Assembly: GCF_000508185.1 (NCBI RefSeq)
Contig: NZ_AYOY01000024.1
Span: 1 to 64,000 of the forward strand
DNA length: 64,000 nt
DNA from: Sphingobium sp. C100
GTDB taxonomy: Bacteria > Pseudomonadota > Alphaproteobacteria > Sphingomonadales > Sphingomonadaceae
Reading direction: 5' to 3'
Shown piece by piece: positions 9,500 through 17,427 of the stretch. The notes below the pieces were generated by a model that searched no databases, was not told the DNA's origin, and worked only from the letters and a program-made list of their open reading frames with translations. Within the stretch, counting starts at the first letter, position 1. Every line of letters begins with the position of its first letter. Made by a program: the position numbers and the translations under genes.

Positions 9500-10345
9500 T
9501 CAGAAGCGCAGTGCGCGCAGGGTTTGGAAGCTTTTGGTGATGTCGGGAATATAGGGGGCGGGCGCCTGGTCGTTTTCGACATAGAAATGGCGGACGCCGG
9601 TGATGTCGTTGAGCTTGAAGATGCCCGCGAAATCCACCGTGCCGCTGCCCACCGCAGCCATGGCGCGGTCGGCGCGCATGTCCTTCACATGGTAGGAATA
9701 GATGCGCCCGGCGAGGCTGCGAACCAGTTCTTGCGGATCCTGTCCGGCAAAAATGGCCCAGTAGAGGTCGAGTTCGATCTGCACCAATGCGGGGTCGCAG
9801 GCCTTGACCAACCGGTCGAACAGACTGACGTTGTCGGGCCGGATGGTGAATTCGAAATCATGATTATGATAGGCGAAGCCGAGGCCGACGTCCTTCAATT
9901 GCGCGGCGAAGCGGTTGAAGTTGGCGAGCGCCGGGGTCCAGGCATCGGCATTGCGATACTTGTCGACCATATAGGGCAGGACGACCGTGTCCGCGCCCAG
10001 CGTCTTGGCCATTTTGACGCTGGCGTCGAAATTGTCGAGCAGCGCCTCATAACCGATATGGAGCGACGGGCAGGTCAGGCCTAACCGGTCCATGGTCCGG
10101 CGCAGCAGGCCATGGTCCATGGCGTCATACCCGCCGCCGCCATATTCGACCTCGCGATAGCCGACCTTGGCGACCTTTTCGAGCGTCGCGACTGGATCGG
10201 CGGTGAACATGTCGCGCACGGTGTAGAGTTGCAGGCCGATGCGCTCGATCCGCGCCGCGCGGGCCGGGGTGGCGAGGAAGGGCTGAACGGCGAGGGCGGT
10301 CACGCCGCCCGCAGCCAGCATCATGGTGCGACGGTTCATCATCAT
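9500..10345 (-). CDS. Tat-exported sugar phosphate isomerase/epimerase-family TIM barrel
   Basis: Xylose-isomerase-like TIM barrel of 281 residues. The first 30 residues (MMMNRRTMMLAAGGVTALAV then PARA) form a Tat-like signal peptide. Barrel motifs include GLQLYTVRDMF, YREVEYGGGG, VVLPYMVDKYRN, FAYHNHDFEF, QIELDLYWAIFAG and YSYHVKDM, which supply the usual His, Glu and Asp metal ligands. Family members isomerise, epimerise or dehydrate sugars, and relatives act on 3-keto-sugars. The start overlaps the stop of the gluconate_2-dh3-like gene by ATGA, showing translational coupling. Together with the GMC and DUF1080 genes it supports keto-sugar processing in the periplasm. Confidence 0.87.
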   Translation of the reverse strand: MMMNRRTMMLAAGGVTALAVQPFLATPARAARIERIGLQLYTVRDMFTADPVATLEKVAKVGYREVEYGGGGYDAMDHGLLRRTMDRLGLTCPSLHIGYEALLDNFDASVKMAKTLGADTVVLPYMVDKYRNADAWTPALANFNRFAAQLKDVGLGFAYHNHDFEFTIRPDNVSLFDRLVKACDPALVQIELDLYWAIFAGQDPQELVRSLAGRIYSYHVKDMRADRAMAAVGSGTVDFAGIFKLNDITGVRHFYVENDQAPAPYIPDITKSFQTLRALRF

Positions 10346-10905
10346 GCGGAATAGACCTTGTTGACCTGAGAATAGGGGAAAGCGCCGTCATATTCGCCGG
10401 GCACCGGCAGATATTCGCGTTCCTGCGTCATGCCGATTTCCGACGTGTAATAGCCGGCGATGACCATCTGCCGGAAAGCTTCGAAAAATTCCCAGCCGTC
10501 CGGTATGTCGTTGTTCATCGCCAAAGTGAGCAGCGCATCCTGCTGCGCAGGCGTGGCGTCGATGGCGGCCAGAGTATAGTCCTGCCGGCTGCGCGCGTCG
10601 ATTTCCGCGAGGCCGGAAATGATGGGATCGCGGTCCTCTACATCGGCCCAGTCGGCCAGCAGCTTTTCGATATAGGCCGGCACACCAGCCGCGATCGCCC
10701 CCGGCGTGTCGGTCGTGGGCAGGATGCGTTCGGAAAGGGCGGTCATCAAGGCGCGCTGCGGCGGGGTGAAGACCTGGATGCCCGGTGCGCCCTGATCGAT
10801 CACTGGCATGGCAGGCGCGAGGCCGGCGGCACGGGCGAGCGGAGTGAAAAGCTGGGCGCCGAACATGGCGGCCATGCCGGCAAGCGCGTGTCTGCGATCC
10901 ATCAT
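10342..10905 (-). CDS. Gluconate 2-dehydrogenase subunit 3-like protein (small subunit of sugar dehydrogenase)
   Basis: Small hitch-hiker subunit of FAD-dependent sugar dehydrogenases, 187 residues. The open frame runs further upstream to 11229, but that part is antisense-type filler over the DUF1080 gene. The ATG at 10905 starts a Tat signal, MMDRRHALAGMAAMFGAQLF, and overlaps the DUF1080 stop at 10902. The mature part has the family's helical pattern (LMTALSERILPTTDTPGAIA; NNDIPDGWEFFEAFRQMVIA; GYYTSEIGMTQEREYLPVPG). In characterised glucoside-3-dehydrogenases and gluconate dehydrogenases such a subunit carries the signal peptide for the signal-less GMC partner, which fits 7793-9475. Confidence 0.86.
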   Translation of the reverse strand: MMDRRHALAGMAAMFGAQLFTPLARAAGLAPAMPVIDQGAPGIQVFTPPQRALMTALSERILPTTDTPGAIAAGVPAYIEKLLADWADVEDRDPIISGLAEIDARSRQDYTLAAIDATPAQQDALLTLAMNNDIPDGWEFFEAFRQMVIAGYYTSEIGMTQEREYLPVPGEYDGAFPYSQVNKVYSA

Positions 10906-11747
10906 TGTCCTGTTCCCTTCAGATCCTGTGCGATGGCGTCTTCCGGCAGCGGCCGGACCCAGATGTTGCGGAAGGAGACGGCCGAGTCGTGGTCCTGCAA
11001 CTGGATCGGCGCGGTGTCGCCATGCGCCTGATATTGGCCGACCGTGCGCCAGACGGTGGTGCCGAGCATCGCCTGATGATTTTGCACCAGCACGCCGTTC
11101 AGCAGCGCCGTGACATAAGCGGGGCGCAGGAGGCTGCCGTCGGCGGCGAAGCGGGGGCGTTCGAAGATGATGTCGTAGCTTTGCCACTCGCCCGGCCGAC
11201 GCGACGGGTTCACAAGCGGCGGCTTCCACGCATAGACCGCGCCCACCGTGCCGTCGGCATAGGTCGCATTGTCATAGCCATCGAGAATCTGAACCTCGTA
11301 ACGCTGCATGAACCAGATGCCGCTATTGCCCCTGTCCTGCGAGCTTTTCTGCGGCGGGGTGGGGGAGCGGAATTCCAGATGGAGCTGGACGTCCCCGAAA
11401 GCCTGTTTCGAGATGAGGTTGTTTTCGCCGCCGCTGCTGGCGCGGGACGGGACGGTCATCGCGCCCCTGTCGAGTGTCCAGGGCGCGCGCTCGCCGCGCC
11501 AGGCGTCGAGCGAACTGCCGTCGAACAGGATAATCGCGTCGGAGGGCGCGCCGCCCGGCGTGGCGGCCGGCGTGACGACCGTCGGGGCCGGGCGGTCGGG
11601 ATCATGGACATGCCATTTGCCGCCGGGCAGCATCGGCGTGTCCGTGAACCCCGGCTTGTCGGCCGCCTGGGCGAGCGTGCCGGCCATGATGCCGACCGTC
11701 ATGGCCATGACCGCGTGGATGCGCTTCATCCCCTCATTCCCCTTCAT
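10902..11747 (-). CDS. DUF1080 (3-keto-disaccharide hydrolase family) exported protein
   Basis: 281-residue protein with a concanavalin-like beta-sandwich DUF1080 domain. The signal peptide is MKRIHAVMAMTVGIMAGTLA, which begins at the internal Met at 11729. The start at 11747 overlaps the upstream stop by ATGA as elsewhere in this operon, while AAGGGG ahead of 11729 makes the shorter start also credible. Diagnostic segments are IILFDGSSLDAWRGE, VQLHLEFRSPTPPQKSSQDR, GNSGIWFMQRYEVQILDGYD and NGVLVQNHQAMLG. DUF1080 members hydrolyse 3-keto-glycosides, cleaving the glycosidic bond after C3 oxidation. That places it directly downstream of the GMC dehydrogenase reaction in the same compartment. 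Confidence 0.88.
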   Translation of the reverse strand: MKGNEGMKRIHAVMAMTVGIMAGTLAQAADKPGFTDTPMLPGGKWHVHDPDRPAPTVVTPAATPGGAPSDAIILFDGSSLDAWRGERAPWTLDRGAMTVPSRASSGGENNLISKQAFGDVQLHLEFRSPTPPQKSSQDRGNSGIWFMQRYEVQILDGYDNATYADGTVGAVYAWKPPLVNPSRRPGEWQSYDIIFERPRFAADGSLLRPAYVTALLNGVLVQNHQAMLGTTVWRTVGQYQAHGDTAPIQLQDHDSAVSFRNIWVRPLPEDAIAQDLKGTGQ

Positions 11748-12658
11748 ATGCCGTCGATCGCGCGATAGGCGGCGACCAGCCGATCCTCGCCCGCGCGTCC
11801 TTCCGCCGAATTGCCATGTTCCATGCCGATCACGCCGGCATAGCCGCGCGCGCGCAGCCAGCGGACGATGTTGGCATAGTTGATCTCGCCCGTGCCCGGC
11901 TCCTTGCGGCCGGGATTGTCGCCGAACTGGATATAGCCGACCTCCGCCCAGCAGGCGTCGAGCGTCGGGATCAGGTTCCCCGACTGGATCTGCTCATGAT
12001 AGAGGTCCGCCAATATCTTGACGCCGGGGCTGTTTGCGCCGCGCGCGACGGCATAGCCCTGCGCGACCGACCGCATGAAGACGCCGGGATGATCGGTGCG
12101 GGTGTTGAGCGGCTCCATCACCAGCACCAGCCCGTGCGGCGCGACGATGTCGCCGGCGCGGCGCATACAGTCGATGATGCGGCCGGTCTGGATCTCCTGT
12201 GGCACGCGGGCGTCCATGAAGCCGGCGACCACGGTCATGTGCGTGGCGTTGAGCCGCTTGGCCACGTCGATCGAGGTGCGGATGTCGGCGAGGAAGGCGT
12301 CGCGGTCGGCCGCGTCATTGGCGCCCAAAACCGGCCGGGAGTCCCCCCATTTGGGCATACTGGCGACGAAGACGCCCATGGTCATGCCACGTTGTTCCAG
12401 GGCGCGGGCCATGGCGACCTGCTGGTCGATGGGGCGCGCGCGCGCTTCATTGTCCTCCCAGGCGCGAAAGCCCTGGTCGGCGGCATAGGCGATCTGTTCC
12501 AGCCGGTCGCCGCGGCTGGCGAAGCTGCCTTCGTGGGGGGCGTAAGCGAGTGAGAAATGCGCTGCATTGGAACCGCGCTTGCCCGCCGTCGCCGCCATGG
12601 CCGGAGCGGCCGCCGTGGTAAGCCCGGCCGCGATCATGCTCCGTCTCGATATGTTCAT
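11744..12658 (-). CDS. Tat-exported hydroxypyruvate-isomerase-like sugar isomerase/epimerase
   Basis: 304-residue TIM-barrel protein with a Tat signal (MNISRRSMIAAGLTTAAAPA, cleavage near AMA). The barrel shows FSLAYAPHEGSF, LVLVMEPLNTRTDHPGVFM, ILADLYHEQIQSGNLI, YIQFGDNPGRKEPGTGEINY and GVIGMEHGNSAEG. This pattern is closest to hydroxypyruvate isomerase (Hyi-like) members of the AP-endonuclease 2 superfamily, with Glu, Asp, His and Glu metal ligands. Export to the periplasm is unusual for this family and is shared with 9500-10345. It overlaps both neighbours by 4 bp. The actual substrate is probably a keto-sugar from the DUF1080 step; this is inference. Confidence 0.86.
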   Translation of the reverse strand: MNISRRSMIAAGLTTAAAPAMAATAGKRGSNAAHFSLAYAPHEGSFASRGDRLEQIAYAADQGFRAWEDNEARARPIDQQVAMARALEQRGMTMGVFVASMPKWGDSRPVLGANDAADRDAFLADIRTSIDVAKRLNATHMTVVAGFMDARVPQEIQTGRIIDCMRRAGDIVAPHGLVLVMEPLNTRTDHPGVFMRSVAQGYAVARGANSPGVKILADLYHEQIQSGNLIPTLDACWAEVGYIQFGDNPGRKEPGTGEINYANIVRWLRARGYAGVIGMEHGNSAEGRAGEDRLVAAYRAIDGI

Positions 12659-13959
12659 GCCATGCCCTCCGCTACATGTGTCGCGCGCCGGTTCGCGCGC
12701 CGGTCGGCCAGCCAGATGAGGCCGAAGACGACCAGCAGCGTGAGCGGCACGAAGGCAAGGCGGGCGAAGGACTGGGACGCGGCGGCATCCTCCACCATGC
12801 GCAGCGCTTCGCCGGTGAGGCGGGTGAAGGCTTCCGGCCCGCCCGCAATTTCCACCTTGGCCTCATCGAACATCTCGCCGAGGCGAGGCAGGACGAAGAA
12901 GCTGGCCAGCGCGCCGGCCGACCCGACCAGCCCCAGCGCCCAGGCGTCGCCGCGCGGATAGCGTTCCGCCACCGAGGCGAGCATCGTTGGCCACATGGCG
13001 CAGACGCCAAGGCCCCAGACGGTGGAGGCGAGGATGGCGGAGACGGGCGATTGCGCCTGCGACAGCAGGAACAGGCCGATCGCGGCAAGCAGGCTCGATA
13101 CCCAGAGCAGCCCGGGATTGGAGAGGCGCCCGGCTATCCGCCCGGCGAAATGGCGGAAGACGAACATCAGTGCGCTGACATAGACGAGCAGCAATATGCC
13201 GCGCATACCGACCCGGTTGCTGAGTGCGACGTCGAGCCATTGGCCCGGCGCCAGTTCGGACGAGGCGGTCAGGAACATCGCGCCGAACCAGATGAAGAAG
13301 CTGGGGCGACGGAACACCTCCATCATCATGTCCTTCATGCCCCGGTCGCCGATGCGCTCCGGCGGCGCGGGAAAGCGCGTGGTCGCGGCGATCAGGATGA
13401 CGCCGATGGCGGGCAGGAACGCCAGCGCCATGATCCCCTGCCACGGCAGCAGCGGCGCCAGGAACACCCCCGCCAGGCCGCCGACGATCAGGCCACCGGG
13501 ATACCAGGCGTGCAGCACGTTGAGGCGATGGGTCGTATCTTCGGGATAGAGGCGGGCGGTCAGCGGGTTGATCGACGCTTCGGCCAGACCCCAGCCGATG
13601 CCGCTGAGCAACATGCCGAGCCATACCAGATGATAGACCGCCATGCCACCGGCCATCGCGCCCGCGCCGATGATAAGGGTGGTGCCGATCAGGAAGGCGA
13701 CGCCGCAGCCGATCAGGATGTTGCGCATTCCCGCCCTGTCGAGCAAGGCGCTGGCGATCAGCAGCGTGATCGAGAAGCCGAGAAAGGCGGACCCCAGCGC
13801 CGCACCGATCAGTTCGCCCGCCTTGATGGGGGCGATCGGGTCGATCCACTGCGCCTTGAGGCTGCTCGCCACGGCGGCCCGCAGTGCGGCGCTCATCGAC
13901 GCGGTAAACAGCGTCAGGACGCTCAACCAGAATAATCGGTGCCGGTTTATGCCCATCAT
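12655..13959 (-). CDS. MFS transporter, sugar uptake
   Basis: 434-residue major facilitator protein with about 12 hydrophobic segments, beginning with HRLFWLSVLTLFTASMSAAL. It has the signature-like LLIASALLDRAGMRNILIGC between TM2 and TM3 and the duplicated half after a central loop containing PAPPERIGDRGMKD. The overall pattern resembles the fucose-permease (FucP-type) group. It overlaps the Hyi-like gene by 4 bp and would bring periplasmic products, such as keto-sugars or monosaccharides, into the cytoplasm for the isomerase at 14029 and the oxidoreductase at 15570. Confidence 0.86.
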   Translation of the reverse strand: MMGINRHRLFWLSVLTLFTASMSAALRAAVASSLKAQWIDPIAPIKAGELIGAALGSAFLGFSITLLIASALLDRAGMRNILIGCGVAFLIGTTLIIGAGAMAGGMAVYHLVWLGMLLSGIGWGLAEASINPLTARLYPEDTTHRLNVLHAWYPGGLIVGGLAGVFLAPLLPWQGIMALAFLPAIGVILIAATTRFPAPPERIGDRGMKDMMMEVFRRPSFFIWFGAMFLTASSELAPGQWLDVALSNRVGMRGILLLVYVSALMFVFRHFAGRIAGRLSNPGLLWVSSLLAAIGLFLLSQAQSPVSAILASTVWGLGVCAMWPTMLASVAERYPRGDAWALGLVGSAGALASFFVLPRLGEMFDEAKVEIAGGPEAFTRLTGEALRMVEDAAASQSFARLAFVPLTLLVVFGLIWLADRRANRRATHVAEGMA

Positions 13960-14028
13960 GCCCGCTCCTCTCTGTTGTGCCCCGTCGGTCTTTTCTCTGA
14001 TCGGGGTTGTTCTTATGCGTTGGCGTCG

Positions 14029-15093
14029 TCAGGTCAGTCCCAGCCAGCGCCGGTTGTCGGCTGGATCGCCGCCGCCTGCAAAATCGTCGAAAGCTTTTTC
14101 CGGCCGGCGGATCATGTGCGCCGCGATGAAGGGCGCGCCTTCACGCGCGCCGTCCTCGGGATGTTTGAGGCAACATTCCCATTCCAGCACGGCCCAGCCG
14201 TCATAGCCATATTGGGTAAGGCGGGAGAAAATGCCGGTAAAGTCGACATGGCCATCGCCCAACGAGCGGAAGCGGCCGGGGCGGTCGACCCAGTCGGCAT
14301 AGCCGCCATAGACACCCGCGCGCCCGGTCGGGTTCAGCTCCGCATCCTTTACGTGAAACATGCGGATGCGGTCGTGGTAAATGTCGATGAACTGAAGATA
14401 GTCCAGCGCCTGCAGCACGAAATGGCTGGGGTCGTAGAGGATGTTGGCGCGCGGATGATCTTCCACCGCGGCGAGGAAGCGTTCGAAGGTCAGGCCGTCG
14501 TGCAGATCCTCGCCTGGATGCAGTTCATAGCACAGGTCGACGCCCTGTTCGTCAAAAGCGTCCAGGATCGGGCGCCAGCGCTTGCCCAGTTCGGCGAAAG
14601 CTTCATCGACCAAGCCGGCGGGACGTTGCGGCCAGGGATAGACGAAGGGCCAGGCGAAGGCGCCAGAGAAGGTCGCATGGGCGGAGAGGCCGAGGCGGCG
14701 GCTGGCGCGGGCGGCGAGTTTGAGCTGGTCGACGGCCCAGGCCTGCCGCTCGGTCGGCTTGCCGCGCAGGTGGGGCGGCGCGAAATTGTCGAATGCCGCA
14801 TCGAAGGCTGGATGGACGGCGACCAGTTGGCCCTGCAGATGGGTGGACAGTTCGGTGATCTCGACCCCGGCCTCGCGGCAGCGGCCGATAAGATCGTCGC
14901 AATAATCCTGGCTCTCCGCCGCGAGCGCGAGGTCCATGCAACGAGGATCGTTGCTGGGAACCTGAACGCCCTCATAGCCCGCCTGCGCCATCCAGCGCGC
15001 GGCATTGTCCAGCGTGTCGAACGGGGCGGCATCGCCCATGAATTGCGCCAGAAAGACCGCCGGGCCGCGCATGGAGCGGGGCGCGGCCGTCAT
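14029..15093 (-). CDS. Cytosolic sugar phosphate isomerase/epimerase family protein
   Basis: 354-residue TIM-barrel protein without a signal peptide. Metal-ligand segments are YEGVQVPSNDPRC, DLCYELHPGEDLHDG, NILYDPSHFVLQALDYLQFI, FHVKDAELNPTGRAGVYGGY and GWAVLEWECCLKHPEDGARE. The KDAE and EWECC signatures are those of the IolE/xylose-isomerase-like branch that co-occurs with Gfo/Idh/MocA oxidoreductases. Its start overlaps the cytochrome c stop by ATGA. About 69 bp separate it from the MFS gene. It probably works with 15570-16730 on the imported sugar. A lyase role, as in some 3-keto-glycoside pathways, cannot be excluded. Confidence 0.86.
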   Translation of the reverse strand: MTAAPRSMRGPAVFLAQFMGDAAPFDTLDNAARWMAQAGYEGVQVPSNDPRCMDLALAAESQDYCDDLIGRCREAGVEITELSTHLQGQLVAVHPAFDAAFDNFAPPHLRGKPTERQAWAVDQLKLAARASRRLGLSAHATFSGAFAWPFVYPWPQRPAGLVDEAFAELGKRWRPILDAFDEQGVDLCYELHPGEDLHDGLTFERFLAAVEDHPRANILYDPSHFVLQALDYLQFIDIYHDRIRMFHVKDAELNPTGRAGVYGGYADWVDRPGRFRSLGDGHVDFTGIFSRLTQYGYDGWAVLEWECCLKHPEDGAREGAPFIAAHMIRRPEKAFDDFAGGGDPADNRRWLGLT

Positions 15094-15476
15094 TTCAGGC
15101 TTTTGAGGTAAGCGATGATCGCGGCGCGCTTGGCCGGATCGGGCGTGGCGATGGGCATCCGCGTGCCGGGCACCTTTTTCATCGGGGCAGCCAGATAGTC
15201 GCTCAGCGTTTCGTCGTCCCAGCGCAGCTTCGCGCCTTTGAGCGCGGCGGAATAAGTGAAGCCGGACAACGAAGCGGCGGGGCGGCCGGCGACGCCATGG
15301 AGATTGGGACCGACGCCGCTCTTGGCGTCCTTCTGCACCGTGTGGCAGGCGCGGCAGGCGTTAAAGGCGGGCGGGGCGGTTTGCGCCCGGGCGGATAGCG
15401 ACGATATCACCGCCGCGCCAGCGGCCAATAGTGTCAGGCTGAGGCTTGCTGCGCTTCGCACCCTTCGACTCTCCAT
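15090..15476 (-). CDS. Class I cytochrome c, exported
   Basis: 128-residue protein with a signal peptide (hydrophobic LSLTLLAAGAAVISSL, cleavage after ARA). The heme motif is CRACH, and the distal Met ligand lies in PGTRMPIA. The pattern VGPNLHGVAGRPAAS through IIAYLKSLK is that of mitochondrial-type/c550 cytochromes. It is the first gene of the minus-strand operon. It is the obvious electron acceptor for the GMC dehydrogenase, completing the three-component arrangement known from FAD-dependent glucoside 3-dehydrogenases. The ATG at 15476 has a weak ribosome-binding site, so expression may be modest. Confidence 0.9.
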   Translation of the reverse strand: MESRRVRSAASLSLTLLAAGAAVISSLSARAQTAPPAFNACRACHTVQKDAKSGVGPNLHGVAGRPAASLSGFTYSAALKGAKLRWDDETLSDYLAAPMKKVPGTRMPIATPDPAKRAAIIAYLKSLK

Positions 15477-15497
15477 TTTTTCTATTCTTGCTTATTA

Positions 15498-15509
15498 TTT
15501 ACCGGTAAA
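15498..15509. promoter_or_regulatory. LacI-type operator palindrome in divergent promoter
   Basis: A perfect 12-bp palindrome, TTTACCGGTAAA, has a central CG as in many LacI-family operators. It lies in the 93 bp between the divergent cytochrome c and Gfo/Idh/MocA genes. On the minus strand it falls between a TTGATC hexamer and an AT-rich AAATAAT that could be -35 and -10 elements, so binding would repress. The assignment to the regulator at 6690-7739 is inference. Confidence 0.6.
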
Positions 15510-15569
15510 CCGTGGCAGATCAAGATAAGAATGGTTGCGCTACCGTGAATCGATGAGGGGAGGAGAGAA

Positions 15570-16730
15570 ATGGCGAAAAAAATGTTGCATCTGGCTATGG
15601 TCGGCGGCGGCGAGGGCGCCTTCATCGGCGCGATCCACCGCGCCGCAGCTGCGCTGGACGGCGATTGGCGGCTGGTGGCGGGCGCTTTCAGCAGCGATGC
15701 GGAGCGCAACCGCCGGTCGGGCGAGCTACTCGGCATCGCGCCGGCGCGCATCTACGATTCGATCGAGGCGCTGATCTCCGGCGAACAGGCTCTGCCGGAA
15801 TGCGAGCGGATCGACGCGCTGTCGATCGTGACGCCCAATCATCTGCACGCACCCATGGCGATCGCCGCGCTGGACGCGGGTTTTCATGTCTTTTGCGAAA
15901 AGCCGATGGCGATCGACCTGGCGGAGGCGCGCCAGATCGCCCAGGCGGCGCAGCGGTCCGGCTGCCAGTTCGGCCTCGCCTTCACCTATAGCGGCTATCC
16001 GCTGGTGGAAGAGGCGCGCGCGCGGGTGGCGCGGGGCGATTTCGGGCGGATTCGGCTGGTCCAGGTGGAATATTCGCAGGGCTGGCTGGCCAAGGCGATC
16101 GACCGGGACGGGAATAAGCAGGCCGAATGGCGGACCGACCCCGCGCGTGCCGGGCTGGGCGGCTGCCTGGGCGATATCGGCACCCATGCCTTTCACCTCG
16201 CCGAGCATGTGGCGGGGCTGGAGGTGCGCGAACTGTGCGCCGACCTTACCACCCATGTCGCGGGGCGACGGCTGGACGATGATGTCAGCGTGCTGCTGCG
16301 CCTGGACGGCGGCGCGCGCGGGGTGCTGAAGGCGACGCAGGTGGCGGCGGGCGATGAAAATGGGCTGAAGCTGCGTATCCATGGAGAGCATGGCGGGCTG
16401 GAATGGGCGCAGATGGAACCCAATACGCTGACGTTGCGCTGGCTGGACCGCCCGGCGGAGATCGTGCGGGCCGGGGGGGCGGGGCTTGCATCATCGACGC
16501 AGGCGCGGTTGCGCACGCCGGCCGGTCATCCCGAAGGCTATATCGAGGCGTTCGCCAATCTGTATCGCGCTTTTGCGGCGCGGATAAGCGGCGTGGAGGC
16601 CGAGGCGCCGGCTGGCGCTGCGGCCTGGTTTCCGTCGGTGGAGGATGGCCTGCGCACCATGGCGTTCGTCGAGACGGTCATCGCCAATGCCGGTGGGGAC
16701 AGTAAGTGGACGGCGCTGTCGGTGGGCTAG
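15570..16730 (+). CDS. Gfo/Idh/MocA-family NAD(P)-dependent oxidoreductase
   Basis: 386-residue cytosolic oxidoreductase. The nucleotide-binding start [20 protein letters not shown] and the EKP motif ([15 protein letters not shown]) are the family signature; the substrate-side segment [20 protein letters not shown] has the catalytic-type Asp and His. It resembles dehydrogenases that oxidise or reduce C3 of glycosides or inositols. GGGGAGGAGAG just ahead of the ATG is a strong ribosome-binding site. It is divergent from the ten-gene operon and shares its putative operator, so the two units are probably co-induced. It could reduce 3-keto-glucose to glucose, or oxidise a glycoside using NAD. Confidence 0.9.
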   Translation: MAKKMLHLAMVGGGEGAFIGAIHRAAAALDGDWRLVAGAFSSDAERNRRSGELLGIAPARIYDSIEALISGEQALPECERIDALSIVTPNHLHAPMAIAALDAGFHVFCEKPMAIDLAEARQIAQAAQRSGCQFGLAFTYSGYPLVEEARARVARGDFGRIRLVQVEYSQGWLAKAIDRDGNKQAEWRTDPARAGLGGCLGDIGTHAFHLAEHVAGLEVRELCADLTTHVAGRRLDDDVSVLLRLDGGARGVLKATQVAAGDENGLKLRIHGEHGGLEWAQMEPNTLTLRWLDRPAEIVRAGGAGLASSTQARLRTPAGHPEGYIEAFANLYRAFAARISGVEAEAPAGAAAWFPSVEDGLRTMAFVETVIANAGGDSKWTALSVG

Positions 16731-17427
16731 GGAGACGTTGCCGGTTCAGCGGGCGCAAGACGATGGGGCACGTTCGGCGACGGGGCGGCCGCGCGGACCG
16801 TGCAGCAGCGTGAGCATAAGCCTGCGGCATTGGGCCGCCATTTGTTCATCATGACGTCGAACCCGTCCAACATTTCGATCTGAGATCACCACAAGGCGGC
16901 ACGGAAGAGGATGTCTCCGGGCGCGAGATCAATCATCATGGAGGGCTTGATACCGACGCGGCGGCGACAGTCCAGTCTTCTGCGCTATAGATGTCGGCAT
17001 ATGGATTTTTCAGCAGCCGGGGACGATTGCCGGACTACTAATCAGCCGGCGAATTTCGGCTCAAAGCCCGAGATCAGGCGTTTGATGGTTCCATCAGACG
17101 TCGCCGGAAGAACAAATGGTGCCAGAAGAACACTCCTATTGGGCACTCAAGCAGCTGATCTACCCTGCAAATTGGCAGTGGGAAATCGACGAAACCATCA
17201 ATAGCACCATCACATCGTCTGGAAAAGGCCGGATGTCGCCGGAAAGCCGCAAATTTGCACTGTTGGACTGCGGCTTAGCAATAGCCACAAGGCGGGCGAA
17301 AGGCATGATCATCGTCGTGCCAAACAGCGCGTTTTCTCGAAAGCGTTGTCTGGCGTACCATCTTCATTATGCCCTCTAGAATAGACGGCAGCTTTTCGGA
17401 AACCGATCGATGCCAGCAGCACCGTGC
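16731..17427. other. Gene-poor junction stretch
   Basis: About 700 bp between the Gfo/Idh/MocA stop and the decayed YncE-like gene holds no convincing gene. A frame from 17116 gives an 87-residue product with no recognisable motif. The stretch is lower in GC than its left neighbour and contains the att-like and repeat signals described at 17097-17246. Confidence 0.6.
17097..17246. repeat. Degenerate att-like segment, possible left end of a genomic island
   Basis: GACGTCGCCGGAA (17097-17109), then TGGTGCC (17117-17123) and AGAAGA (17124-17129), matches the 3' end of tRNA-Leu(CAG) plus downstream sequence at 53865-53904 with identical spacing and one 1-bp gap. A pair of octamers 12 bp apart (AACCATCA at 17193, CACCATCA at 17205) matches the pair at 53741 and 53753. 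GGATGTCGCCGGAAAG (17231-17246) matches 53864-53879 in 15 of 16 bases. The match is imperfect, so an old or rearranged attachment site is likelier than an active one. Confidence 0.45.

Noticed and set aside
7826-10084. 752-residue open frame on the plus strand over the GMC and epimerase genes
   Set aside because: It is antisense to well-supported genes, is rich in His, Arg and Ala, has no domain, and results from GC-rich codon use in the opposite frame.
10906-11229. Upstream extension of the subunit 3-like gene frame
   Set aside because: It runs over the DUF1080 gene; the Tat signal and ATG at 10905 define the start.
17097-17140. A second tRNA-Leu gene or fragment at 17.1 kb
   Set aside because: Only the last part of the tRNA matches, and no acceptor 5' half or anticodon stem is present; it can only be an att-like remnant.
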